Assembly (NCBI GenBank): GCA_011033025.1
Contig: WFMF01000401.1
Span: forward strand, 1 to 64,000
Direction: 5' to 3'
DNA length: 64,000 nt
Source of the DNA: Beroe forskalii
Taxonomy: Eukaryota > Ctenophora > Nuda > Beroida > Beroidae
Positions 1 to 9,981 of this stretch are shown here, piece after piece; within the stretch, counting starts at the first letter, position 1; each line of letters begins with the position of its first letter. The notes beneath the pieces are model-generated. The model made no database searches, was not told the DNA's origin, and worked only from the letters and a program-made list of their open reading frames with translations. Position numbers and translations under genes: made by a program.

Positions 1-2629
1 GGACTATTTCAATTTTCCAGTATATTTTTTCCATTTTCAACAATTTTAACCATTTTTTCGTAAAATTTCATAAATTTACGACGAAATATCACAATTTTTA
101 GCTAATTTTTCATGTTAATTTTCCGTTAATTTATTTATTTTTAAAGAAAGGTATTATTTTCACATTTTCTAAAGGAGTAATCGGTGTTTTTGCGAAAATT
201 GGTTACAAATAGTTAGCGATGCTGATGATTGGTGTAACAGCCATGAAACAAATTGTTCGTCACTAAAGTGTTGTATCATTGTGTATAACTCGCTCCTTAT
301 CCCATAAGTCGAGCACTCTCGCGGGATTGTATCCCCTGAACTTGTATTATAACGCTCCCTTACTCGTAACGGTTGAGCACTTTCATACAACTTCTACTTC
401 ACCCTGCAACACACTACTTGTCACCGATGGAAAAGCATTTTGACCTCGGTTACTCCCCTCAAAGAATGTCCCAATACCTGCCAAAGACAGCTACCTAAAG
501 ACCCTTATTGCCAAAACAGAGCATTTTCTGTAGTTTGTGTTGGAAAGTGTTTTGGGCCCAAAAACAAAGACGAAACTGTAGAGGAACTCGATGTGAAGGA
601 ATCGTTTGGTTTCAAAACCAGCAAAACGCCTCCAAAAACATCAAGATCTTGACAAGTTCGAAGAAGATGCCCACAATCTTATAAATTCAATTGAATTTTT
701 CAGAGGAAAGACAAACTTCCAAAAAGAAATTGGACAAAGATCTGGAAACTCTGAGAAAGTCCCAATAAAGTTATTGTCCCTGCCGACAAGACGAATAACT
801 TGTATCTACTCGGCAGAGATGAATACACGAAAAATTCTCACAGAAAACATCACCAAAACGTACAAGAAGTGTGATGCTACTGCAGTTGACAACATCAACA
901 AGACCTCAGCTGTAATAGTTAAGAAACTTGAGCTTGATGACAAAGGGAGATGTTCACCACGGACACTTGCTTTGTCACACTCAAAGACCACAAGGCAGAC
1001 TTCAGAAACTCCCCAAAATGTCGTCTCATCAACCCAGCCAAAATCAAATTGGGCGAGTCAGTAAACGATCCTGGAAACCGTGATTAACGACATGAAACGA
1101 AAAGCATGTCTTAATCTGTGGAAGAGTACCAAAGACGTGATAGAGTGGTTCAAAGTACTACGTCATGAGCATAAGCCAAAGTTCATTAAATTTGACATAG
1201 TCGAATTCTACCCTCCATCACCGCATCATTGTTAACGAGAGCAATTAACTTCGCCAAACTCCACGCAGATATCAGTGAAGAGGACCAACATCATAATGCA
1301 CCCAAGAACTCTCTCTTGTTTAGCGAGGGTAGTGCATGGGAGAAAAAGGATGGACGGTTTGACGACAATGGGCTCATACGACGGTGCTGGAAACGTGCGA
1401 ATTGGTCGGTTTTGTACTACTACAATAAAATTAATCAGTTCGTACCAGCCAACCAAATCGGCCTTCTACAGGGATGATGGCTTAGCCATCATACCCAACG
1501 CCACAGGCCATAAGGTAGACCAGATACGAAAACGTATCATCCAGATCTTCAAGGACGAGGGCCTGAAGATCACGGTTGAACCCAACTTTTTGAGGATTGC
1601 TGATTTTCTAGACATCACCATGAATTGGAAAACGGCAAATACTTTGCCCTTCAAGAAGCCGAACAGCACGCTCCTGTACGTTAATGCCCAGTCAAACCAC
1701 CCACCTAACATCATAAAGAACCTCCCAACGATGATTGAGCGACGAATCTCTGATATTTCCTGTAATGAAGAGGAGTTCGACAAAGCTAAAGCCCCTACAA
1801 TGAGGCACTTGAGAAGAGTGGGTATATTCATGAGCTCAAATATCAAGAAAACCCGCCAGTCACAACCAGCAGAAGGAGGAAAAAGACGGAGGAACGTGTT
1901 ATGGTTCAACCCCCCTTATAATGGAAACGTGAAAACGGACATTGGCCGTAAATTCTTCAAGTTACTCCACAAGCACTTCCCCCCTGGTCACAGCCTACAC
2001 AAACTCATCAATAGGAACTCGGTGAAGCTCTCATACAGTTGTATGCCCAACGTGCAACGTGACTTATCAAGAGCATTAACCAGAGGGCTTTGAATGAGGA
2101 CAAGGTGGGTACATCCCAAAGAACATGCAACTGTAGAAACCCGTCAGAGTGCCCCTTACAAAACAAGTGCCTGGAAAATCACTTGTTTATAAGGCGTCGG
2201 TCAAAACTGACGGACAAAATTTCTCTTACTACGGCACATCAGAAGGAGAATTTAAGAGCAGGTACAGCAACCACACAAGCTCCTTCCGCCATGAGAGTAA
2301 GAGAAACAGTACAGAGCTGTCGAAGAAGATCTGGGAAATCAAGGAAGCAGGAAAGGAGTACTCCTTAACGTGGGAAATAGGGAAGAAAGCGTTTCCATAT
2401 CAGGGTGGCAAGACCAAATGCGACCTCTGTCTCACCGAGAAACTGCTGATTGTGACAAATCAATCACCATTTTTGTTAAATAAAAGGACAGAAATGATTT
2501 CTAAATGCCGACATAAGAACAAATTTTTATTAAGTAAATGCTTTTAATCATTCATGTCTGTCTGAGGTAAATTTCCCGTTATCCAGCCGTTCAATTTTTA
2601 AATTTTTCACAATTTTACGAATTTTTCAG
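1..2629 (+). mobile_element. Penelope-like retroelement, unit 1 (frameshifted; runs off the window's left edge)
   Basis: First of two head-to-tail units; the 3' neighbour at 2630 repeats the same start sequence (GGACTATTTCAATTTTCCAG). It holds a pseudo-LTR (about 1-420) with a hammerhead ribozyme, then a coding region for reverse transcriptase plus GIY-YIG endonuclease, broken into several frames between about 440 and 2547. Nucleotide identity to unit 2 is very high. Most differences are single-base insertions or losses, often in short homopolymers (for example near 434, 1213 and 1588). Unit 1 keeps about 232 bp (550-781) of N-terminal coding sequence that unit 2 has lost. The reading frame cannot be translated through as it stands. 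It is either a dead copy or a poorly polished part of the assembly. Confidence 0.88.
213..266 (+). ncRNA. Hammerhead ribozyme (type I-like), pseudo-LTR of unit 1
   Basis: The conserved core is visible in order: a 9-nt helix I strand (TTAGCGATG), CTGATGA at 222-228, a short helix II closed by TGG/CCA, GAAA at 245-248, a very short helix III (AC..GT type), then the complementary helix I strand CGTCACTAA. Helix I pairs over nine positions with one C-A mismatch and one G-U pair. Predicted self-cleavage is after position 257. Hammerheads with minimal helix III are known from terminal repeats of Penelope-like elements. The 10.1-11.1 pair of helix II is U-U instead of the usual G-C. Confidence 0.75.
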
Positions 2630-2871
2630 GGACTATTTCAATTTTCCAGTATATTTTTTCCATTTTCACCAATTTTAACCATTTTTTCGTAAAATTTCAT
2701 AAATTTACGAAGAAATATCAATAATTTTTAGCTAATTTTTTGTTAATTTTCCGTTAATTTTCCGTTAATTTTCCGTTAATTTTCCGTTAATTTATTTTTT
2801 AAAGAAAGGTATTATTTTCACATTTTCTAAAGGAGTAATCGGTGTTTTTTGCGAAAATTGGTTACAAATAG

Positions 2872-2925
2872 TTAGCGATGCTGATGATTGGTGTAACAGC
2901 CATGAAACAAATTGTTCGTCACTAA
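2872..2925 (+). ncRNA. Hammerhead ribozyme, pseudo-LTR of unit 2
   Basis: Same 54-nt sequence as at 213-266, with CTGATGA at 2881-2887 and GAAA at 2904-2907. Predicted cleavage is after 2916, which is 2,659 nt downstream of the cleavage site in unit 1. A read-through transcript of the array could therefore be cut into unit-length RNAs. Confidence 0.75.
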
Positions 2926-3205
2926 AGTGTTGTATCATTGTGTATAACTCGCTCCTTATCCCATAAGTCGAGCACTCTCAAGTGGATTGTATCCCCTGAA
3001 CTTGTATTATAACGCTCCCTTACTCGTAACGGTTGAGCACTTTCATACAACTTCTACTTCACTCCTGCAACACACTACTTGTCACCGATGGAAGCATTTG
3101 ACCTCGGTTACTCCCCAAAGAATGTCCCAATACCTGCCAAAGACAGCTACCTAAAGACCCTTATTGCCAAAACAGAGCATTTTCTGAAGCGTTTGCGTTT
3201 GGAAA

Positions 3206-4975
3206 GTGGCCGACAAGACGAATAACTTGTATCTACTCGGCAGAGATGAATACACGAAAATTCTCACAGAAAACATCACCAAAACGTACAAGAAGTGCGA
3301 TGCTACTGCAGTTGACAACATCAACAAGACCTCAGCTGTATTAGCTAAGAAACTTGAGCTTGATGACAAAGTGGAGATGTTCACCACGGACACTTGCTTT
3401 GTCACACTCAAAGACCACAAGGCAGACTTCAGAAACTCCCCAAAATGTCGTCTCATCAACCCAGCCAAAAATCAAATTGGGCGAGTCAGTAAAACGATCC
3501 TGGAAACCGTGATTAACGACATGAAACGAAAAGCATGTCTTAATCTGTGGAAGAGTACCAAAGACGTGATAGAGTGGTTCAAAGTACTACGTCATGAGCA
3601 TAAGCCAAAGTTCATTAAATTTGACATAGTCGAATTCTACCCCTCCATCACCGCATCATTGTTAACGAGAGCAATTAACTTCGCCAAACTCCACGCAGAT
3701 ATCAGTGAAGAGGACCTCAACATCATAATGCACTCCAAGAACTCTCTCTTGTTTAGCGAGGGTAGTGCATGGGAGAAAAAGGATGGACGGTTTGACGTGA
3801 CAATGGGCTCATACGACGGTGCTGAAACGTGCGAATTGGTCGGCTTGTACTTACTACACAAAATTAATCAGTTCGTACCAGCCAACCAAATCGGCCTCTA
3901 CAGGGATGATGGCTTAGCCATCATACCCAACGCCACAGGCCATAAGGTAGACCAGATACGAAAACGTATCATCCAGATCTTCAAGGACGAGGGCCTGAAG
4001 ATCACGGTTGAACCCAACTTGAGGATTGCTGATTTTCTAGACATCACCATGAATCTGGAAAACGGCAAATACTTGCCCTTCAAGAAGCCGAACAGCACGC
4101 TCCTGTACGTTAATGCCCAGTCAAACCACCCACCTAACATCATAAAGAACCTCCCAACGATGATTGAGCGACGAATCTCTGATATTTCCTGTAATGAAGA
4201 GGAGTTCGACAAAGCTAAAGCCCCCTACAATGAGGCACTTGAGAAGAGTGGGTATATTCATGAGCTCAAATATCAAGAAAACCCGCCAGTCACAACCAGC
4301 AGAAGGAGGAAAAGACGGAGGAACGTGTTATGGTTCAACCCCCCTTATAATGGAAACGTGAAAACGGACATTGGCCGTAAATTCTTCAAGTTACTCCACA
4401 AGCACTTCCCCCCTGGTCACAGCCTACACAAACTCATCAATAGGAACTCGGTGAAGCTCTCATACAGTTGTATGCCCAACGTGCAACGACTTATCAAGAG
4501 CATTAACCAGAGGGCTTTGAATGAGGACAAGGTGGGTACACCCCAAAGAACATGCAACTGTAGAAACCCGTCAGAGTGCCCCTTACAAAACAAGTGCCTG
4601 GAAAAATCACTTGTTTATAAGGCGTCGGTCAAAACTGACGGACAAAATTTCTCTTACTACGGCACATCAGAAGGAGAATTTAAGAGCAGGTACAGCAACC
4701 ACACAAGCTCCTTCCGCCATGAGAGTAAGAGAAACAGTACAGAGCTGTCGAAGAAGATCTGGGAAATCAAGGAAGCAGGAAAGGAGTACTCCTTAACGTG
4801 GGAAATAGGGAAGAAAGCGTTTCCATATCAGGGTGGCAAGACCAAATGCGACCTCTGTCTCACCGAGAAACTGCTGATTGTGACAAATCAATCACCATTT
4901 TTGTTAAATAAAAGGACAGAAATGATTTCTAAATGCCGACATAAGAACAAATTTTTATTAAGTAAATGCTTTTAA
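3206..4975 (+). CDS. Penelope-like reverse transcriptase with C-terminal GIY-YIG endonuclease (N-terminus lost)
   Basis: About 589 codons of retroelement polyprotein. Visible in order: an ADKTNN motif at residues 2-7 (the DKG-type motif typical of Penelope RTs), RT motif A FDIVEFYPS (D140), motif B-like GSYDGAETCE (201-210), motif C YRDD (232-235), a basic linker RRRKRRR (366-372), a Cys cluster CNCRNPSECPLQNKC (450-464) that looks zinc-binding, and a GIY-YIG-type nuclease (Y471, YYG 484-486, R495, H499). The frame opens at a GTG, not an ATG, because about 232 bp of upstream coding present in unit 1 is deleted here. The true start (ATG at 3088) is out of frame. C-terminal nuclease placement fits canonical endonuclease-bearing Penelope-like elements, not the permuted Naiad type. 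The subgroup is not assigned. Confidence 0.9.
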   Translation: MADKTNNLYLLGRDEYTKILTENITKTYKKCDATAVDNINKTSAVLAKKLELDDKVEMFTTDTCFVTLKDHKADFRNSPKCRLINPAKNQIGRVSKTILETVINDMKRKACLNLWKSTKDVIEWFKVLRHEHKPKFIKFDIVEFYPSITASLLTRAINFAKLHADISEEDLNIIMHSKNSLLFSEGSAWEKKDGRFDVTMGSYDGAETCELVGLYLLHKINQFVPANQIGLYRDDGLAIIPNATGHKVDQIRKRIIQIFKDEGLKITVEPNLRIADFLDITMNLENGKYLPFKKPNSTLLYVNAQSNHPPNIIKNLPTMIERRISDISCNEEEFDKAKAPYNEALEKSGYIHELKYQENPPVTTSRRRKRRRNVLWFNPPYNGNVKTDIGRKFFKLLHKHFPPGHSLHKLINRNSVKLSYSCMPNVQRLIKSINQRALNEDKVGTPQRTCNCRNPSECPLQNKCLEKSLVYKASVKTDGQNFSYYGTSEGEFKSRYSNHTSSFRHESKRNSTELSKKIWEIKEAGKEYSLTWEIGKKAFPYQGGKTKCDLCLTEKLLIVTNQSPFLLNKRTEMISKCRHKNKFLLSKCF

Positions 4976-5057
4976 TCATTCATGTCTGTCTGAGGTAAAT
5001 TTCCCGTTATCCAGCCGTTCAATTTTTAAATTTTTCACAATTTTACGAATTTTTCAG

Positions 5058-5420
5058 GGACTATTTCAATTTTCCAGTATATTTTTTCCATTTTCACCAA
5101 TTTTAACCATTTTTTCGTAAAATTTCATAAATTTACGACGAAATATCAATAATTTTTAGCTAATTTTTCGTTAATTTTCCGTTAATTTTCCGTTAATTTA
5201 TTTATTTTTAAAGAAAGGTATTATTTTCACATTTTCTAAAGGAGTAATCGGTGTTTTTTGCGAAAATTGGTTACAAATAGTTAGCGATGCTGATGATTGG
5301 TGTAACAGCCATGAAACAAATTGTTCGTCACTAAAGTGTTGTATCATTGTGTATAACTCGCTCCTTATCCCATAAGTCGAGCACTCTCAAGTGGATTGTA
5401 TCCCCTGAACTTGTATTATA
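5058..5420 (+). mobile_element. Penelope-like element, terminal partial unit (pseudo-LTR only)
   Basis: Repeats the first about 360 bp of the units, including the ribozyme, then stops at CTTGTATTA and runs into a (TA)n tract at 5418-5440. Units 1 and 2 continue past that point with ACGCTCCCTTACTCG. This is the downstream pseudo-LTR that closes the array. Confidence 0.85.
5281..5334 (+). ncRNA. Hammerhead ribozyme, terminal pseudo-LTR
   Basis: Third identical 54-nt copy; core CTGATGA at 5290-5296 and GAAA at 5313-5316, predicted cleavage after 5325. Its spacing from the second copy (2,409 nt) equals that unit's length less slippage-repeat differences. Confidence 0.75.
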
Positions 5421-5934
5421 TATATATATATATATATATAGTCCACAAGATGACACTATATAGTACTACTAGAACATATAAAACAAGCACAAACAGCATT
5501 TGTCATCAAGACCGTAGAGAGTTACAAATTAACGTTAAAAGAGTTTTAAAAGTACAGTAACAGACATTCAAAGTCCTCCATATATATATATATAAATATA
5601 TAACTGTTATATGTTACTACAAGCGAAACACTAAGAACAGTTAGTTTATGCTATACGTCGTATGAAACGCAGGGCCAGAAGTTCGACGGTACGAGTCGAA
5701 GCAACGTCTAAATTGAGAGGGAAAGTTACGTTAACCTATGGATGGTATAAACGTAACATATTATATTAATATAGCAAAACATATAATAAAACCTGCTCAA
5801 TATGTTATAACAAGTACTTGGTGTGTGGGAAGGATCATTACAGAAAATAGCCATGACACACAACCAGACACACAATCACGGGAGATAAGAAAGCCGCTAC
5901 TTAGCACGGGGTAAGAACGCCACCAATACGTGTT
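5418..5934. other. Non-coding tract after the Penelope array
   Basis: Begins with a (TA)n microsatellite (5418-5440) and has a second (TA)n at 5580-5600. No coding frame or recognisable RNA gene is seen. Confidence 0.5.
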
Positions 5935-6238
5935 GATGGCACTCAGCCGTAGACTGCTTTACCTAGATGTCACGTGATAAGAGATTAGAGACCAGCCTAT
6001 GGGAGAGAGAGATGGCACTCAGCCGTAGACTGCTTTACCTAGATGTCACGTGATAAGAGATTAGAGACCAGCCTATGGGAGAGAGAGATGGCACTCAGCC
6101 GTAGACTGCTTTACCTAGATGTCACGTGATAAGAGATTAGAGACCAGCCTATGGGAGAGAGAGATGGCACTCAGCCGTAGACTGCTTTACCTAGATGTCA
6201 CGTGATAAGAGATTAGAGACCAGCCTATGGGAGAGAGA
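5935..6238. repeat. Minisatellite, four copies of a 76-bp unit
   Basis: Starts of the unit GATGGCACTCAGCCGTAGAC fall at 5935, 6011, 6087 and 6163, exactly 76 bp apart, and the copies look identical. Each unit contains GTCACGTGAT, an E-box-type palindrome, and a GAGAGA end. Downstream (6250-6430) a second, degenerate repeat of about 60 bp carries CAAGCGTGAAGGAAG-like segments. Confidence 0.95.
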
Positions 6239-6439
6239 GAGATGTGTGAATATAGCCAGAACTCAAGAGTTACTCGACAAAATCAAGCGTGAAGGAAGGA
6301 CTACAGCAAAGAAAGGGGGGTAACTCGACAATATCAAGCATGAAGGAAGGGCTGAAGATAACAAAGGGGGGACTCAAGAAAATCAAGCGTGAATGAAGTC
6401 CCTAACTCATTCACGCCCTGAGCTAACAAAGGGCGGAGT

Positions 6440-8640
6440 CAGTTGACCAATAAAATCAAGGAAGGGAGCTCCGGAAACAGTCAGATTCAGTTGTCTGAGA
6501 CAAATATCTCCGACAACAGGAAACAGGGAATCGGTCAAGCGAAGATTATGTAAGCACATTCGGCCAAGTGTGAAATATCATACAGAGATATAGAGACACA
6601 CTGGAAATGAGATAACAAGTCTGAGATTGACATTGAGATGATCTCTGATATCAGTCATAAAATACAGCTCATATCTCAGATAATACAGAATAACAGAGAG
6701 AAGAGGAAGAAGAGGAAGTATGCAAGTGAGTGGCGGTAACCAAGTACTGCTAGGGTTAATAATAAACCGTACTACCTAGTCATGGTATATTAGGATCGGT
6801 GTGAAGCGCTAGGGATCATTGACTCTCTCCGTTCTAGACACAACCACCAGCCAGGGGCTCACATTCACAAGGCACCAAGAATGTGCTCCTCAAATTGGAT
6901 TAGTAGAGGCCAAATGTTGCTTTCCCCAACAAGCGCTTAGAGGACCATGGATAATTGAATTTGGAGGACAATTAAAGGAATTTCAACACATCTCTCTTGG
7001 AGTCTGAGACAAATGAGGGAAGAATAAGAATATAACCGCGGCCGCTCGCTCTCTCACTCCCGAGCAGGAAAGCCCCCGTACTCGTGAAAACTTTACTGGT
7101 ATTGAATGGCAAAGCAGAATTAGAACATTATTAGCCGGGCACCCTCTTAAATTGCATTGGGAGACGATCTCTTTATCAATAGGTAGAATTTGGCAGCACT
7201 CCCGGGTGCCCGGGCAGCAGGGAAATCGAATCAGGACCAAAGCAAAGATTATATAAGTACAGGGAGAGGGGGCCACCTTAAATGAGGTTAACGAGGGGGC
7301 ATCGTATATTTTGTTGAGCAGGCTCGCTCCTGACGAACGTGGGGGAAACTCTTGCTACCGGGAGTAGGGCAAATTACATGGCAAAACACGTGACAGAGCA
7401 TGATCTTGAGTGAGTGAGCCACAACTACTACTTCTACTACTATACTAAGCAGAGGACAGAGGGAAGTGTAGTTAGCACTTAAAACACGTAGCACAAACAG
7501 CTTAAAAAACAGGGTTTTAGGCTCACGCACCGCCATTATCAGCCAGTAAACAGGTACTAGATATACTCGAGCTGATCGTAGTGCGTTAAAACAATAGGAG
7601 AGGAATGCAGAACAATAGATACAGGAATGCGGGTTATATGACGATGTAGAGAGAGCTTGACGCTGAACAGGATGATAACAGTCTTTTGAAGGTATAAAAA
7701 CAAAGAGTGACGCAAGAAGGCGTTATTTTATAGCCGGAAGCTTAAGATAACAGCTGTAAAGCAAGTAGGTGAGAGCATGGCAGGGTGAAGGGTGGAGATA
7801 AGCTAGACTAGGTGGCGCTAGGATTGGTGGCTCCAAGTCAATGCCGTTTTAAGAGTTGGGATGCCGTCATGATGAGAAAAAAACGTCTGGATGCGAACTT
7901 AACGATAAATCATGAATTTAATTGGTAATTTCGGATCGGAACGAGCATTCGTAAAATGGTTATACCGAGGAAAGAATCATCAATCTGTTAGTAACAACAT
8001 TCAAAACAAGCAAATGTAATTTCACAATATTCCACATTGAACTAAATGATGACACAATAGTAAACTAACAACAGCGCAGCACTGAGCAACCGGCCGTAAC
8101 ACATAGGATTGTACACACAATAGCAAAGCAAATTTGGAATTACAAGCAGCACACAGGTATATACTTATATAATATATTCACTGCAATAAGTAACAGTCAC
8201 GCCGCAAGTTTCACTGATTTCACGTGCGGAATCTTGAAACTTTGAAAGACTGAAAGATGGTGATCTGTATGTCTATGTTAACCGGGATCCCGGATCATGC
8301 TTTTCTGATTCCAGCATTAGGTTCAACCTTCGTGATATATATAATTGATTTTCACTCCTTTTCTTCCGCAAGAAAAGCTTCGCCATACATCGGAAGAATG
8401 TCACACTTGTGCCGAGGAAAGTAAGTGATAATGGAAGTATTACTTAATGCCGTGTCAGTCTATGGCTGGAGAACCAGCATTGCTCACAATGGTGTGCAGG
8501 GATGCGCTACCAGCACGAACTAAATCTCTAGATCAGGTGAACAGATCTGATTCCCGCCCTGGCCAGGGCGGTAACCCCCCGCGGTAAAAAGAAAACTGGC
8601 CAGGGGTATAAGTTAGAGATTTGAGTGTCACAGGGTGATA
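6440..8640. other. Gene-free region
   Basis: No open frame above about 100 codons and nothing recognisable as a protein family on either strand. Short hairpins occur near 8553 (GCCCTGGCCAGGGC). No function proposed. Confidence 0.5.
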
Positions 8641-8658
8641 TAATATATAATAATATAT

Positions 8659-8967
8659 ATTATATAACGATCGTTATATAATTTTTGCTCCGTTAATTTT
8701 TGTTATATAACGGCTTCAAAAATGGAGTTTAGGGGTCAATTAATAATTTTCATAAGATTTTAAAATTTTCGAAATTTTGGGGTGTGATAATTTTTTTGAT
8801 AACTGTGTGTTGATAACTAAAAAAGAACAGTTATCCACCTTTGAAAAATTATCACACCCCAAAAATTAAAACTTTTGAATTTTGTGATTAGTATTTATCT
8901 ACTATGTAAAAATTATCACACCCCAAAAATTAAAACTTTTGAATTTTGTGATTAGTATTTATCTACT
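8659..8967. repeat. Perfect 24-bp AT-rich palindrome followed by a hairpin with tandem duplication
   Basis: A perfect 24-bp palindrome centred on CGATCG lies at 8659-8682. TTTTGGGGTGTGATAATTTT near 8775-8797 is repeated in inverted form at 8844-8866. The inverted arm plus flank (about 60 bp, containing CACACCCCAAAAATTAAAAC) is then repeated directly from about 8906. This is MITE- or satellite-like; no coding. Confidence 0.7.
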
Positions 8968-9010
8968 ATGTAAAATCATTTAAATCTGACTTTTTAGAGT
9001 TTTAGTTAAT

Positions 9011-9245
9011 GCTCTCACTCCCTTGCGATACACCGGTGTATACATATTACGTTATCTTGTTTTCGTTTCATGCGTCCACTTTAGTCGTTATATGAGCCGC
9101 GCACGCACGTGCCAGTTAAACTTGAAGACCACTTGCTCTCACTCATTACAATACATCAGTGTATACATTATCATGTTATCTTGTTTTGATTTAATGAGTA
9201 TATGTATACTCAGTAGTCGTTATATGAGCCGCGCACGCACGTGCC
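9011..9245. repeat. Imperfect direct duplication of about 105-112 bp
   Basis: Copy A (9011-9114) and copy B (9134-9245) both run from GCTCTCACTC through GTATACAT and TATCTTGTTTT to the shared end GTCGTTATATGAGCCGCGCA. Copy B has a small insertion before that end. No function is evident. Confidence 0.75.
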
Positions 9246-9838
9246 ACAAGGACCAAGGACCACTACTTGAGTACTTGTATGAATAGCGATACACGAGCTA
9301 CCTATACAAATTTATCCTCTTGCTTTGGCGTAAAGGTTTCTTGTTTTGGTGTTTTGTATACTTGTTGTACTCGTTGGTGAAATTTCGCTTGTTTGAATCA
9401 TGTTTCCCTTCTTACATCTTTACATTTTAAACAAATGCCACCGACCGCAATTTGCCGATACATTTGCGTCCGTTACGATGTTGCACACTTGTCACTTACA
9501 CGGAAATGTCCTTTCTATTTTGTTGTTGTACATTTCAATCGACAATCACTTTATAGTACCTTGTTGAATCAAAAGATACGATCAAAGTTTATGAATACTC
9601 CGGACTTGCGTTTTTATTCATACTTTCTTAGGCAAATTCAAATATACATAGCCACTCTTCACCATCTAATGTAAAATTCCCGGCCACTTCGAAGCTTGAT
9701 ATTTTCAAGATTCAATTTCAGGCCCTGTAGTTTGAAGGATTTTTATATCTAAAGGCTTCTAAATTTGCTTTCTTATTGGAAAACCAGTGTAAATATCCGC
9801 CCGTTTCTCACGTTATATAATAGATTAATCAAACACCC

Positions 9839-9981
9839 TTAGGATACGTTTATATCAATTATCACACTCGCCTTCGGCTCGAGTGATAATTGGAATTATT
9901 GCACTCGCTTTCGGCTCGTGCAATAATTCGAATTATCACACTCGCTTCGCTCGTGTGATAATTCATATAAACGTATCCTAA
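9839..9981. repeat. Cloverleaf MITE-like element: 17-bp outer stem and three flush hairpins
   Basis: A perfect 17-bp inverted repeat (TTAGGATACGTTTATAT, 9839-9855, with its complement at 9965-9981) encloses three hairpins with no spacer between them: 9856-9892 (10-bp stem), 9893-9929 (12-bp stem GAATTATTGCAC) and 9930-9964 (12-bp stem GAATTATCACAC). Each loop carries a TTCG-type core (CTTCGG in the first). Folded, either strand gives a flush four-way junction. Likely a short inverted-repeat element; its class is unknown. Confidence 0.85.

Larger units (their letters stand above)
2630..5057 (+). mobile_element. Penelope-like retroelement, unit 2
   Basis: Second full unit: pseudo-LTR (2630 to about 3020) with ribozyme, then an open frame for reverse transcriptase-endonuclease (3206-4975) and a short 3' tail before the next pseudo-LTR begins at 5058. 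The pseudo-LTR has a slippage-prone tract of TTTTCCGTTAAT repeats (2740-2790), with more copies than unit 1. An ATG-started N-terminal frame begins at 3088 but is cut off after 47 codons by the internal deletion at about 3208. Tandem units with a partial terminal copy are the usual genomic form of Penelope-like elements. Confidence 0.9.

Noticed and set aside
9840..9981. CRISPR-like repeats (three similar hairpins in a row)
   Set aside because: The units are hairpins without spacers, enclosed in an inverted repeat, in a eukaryotic genome.
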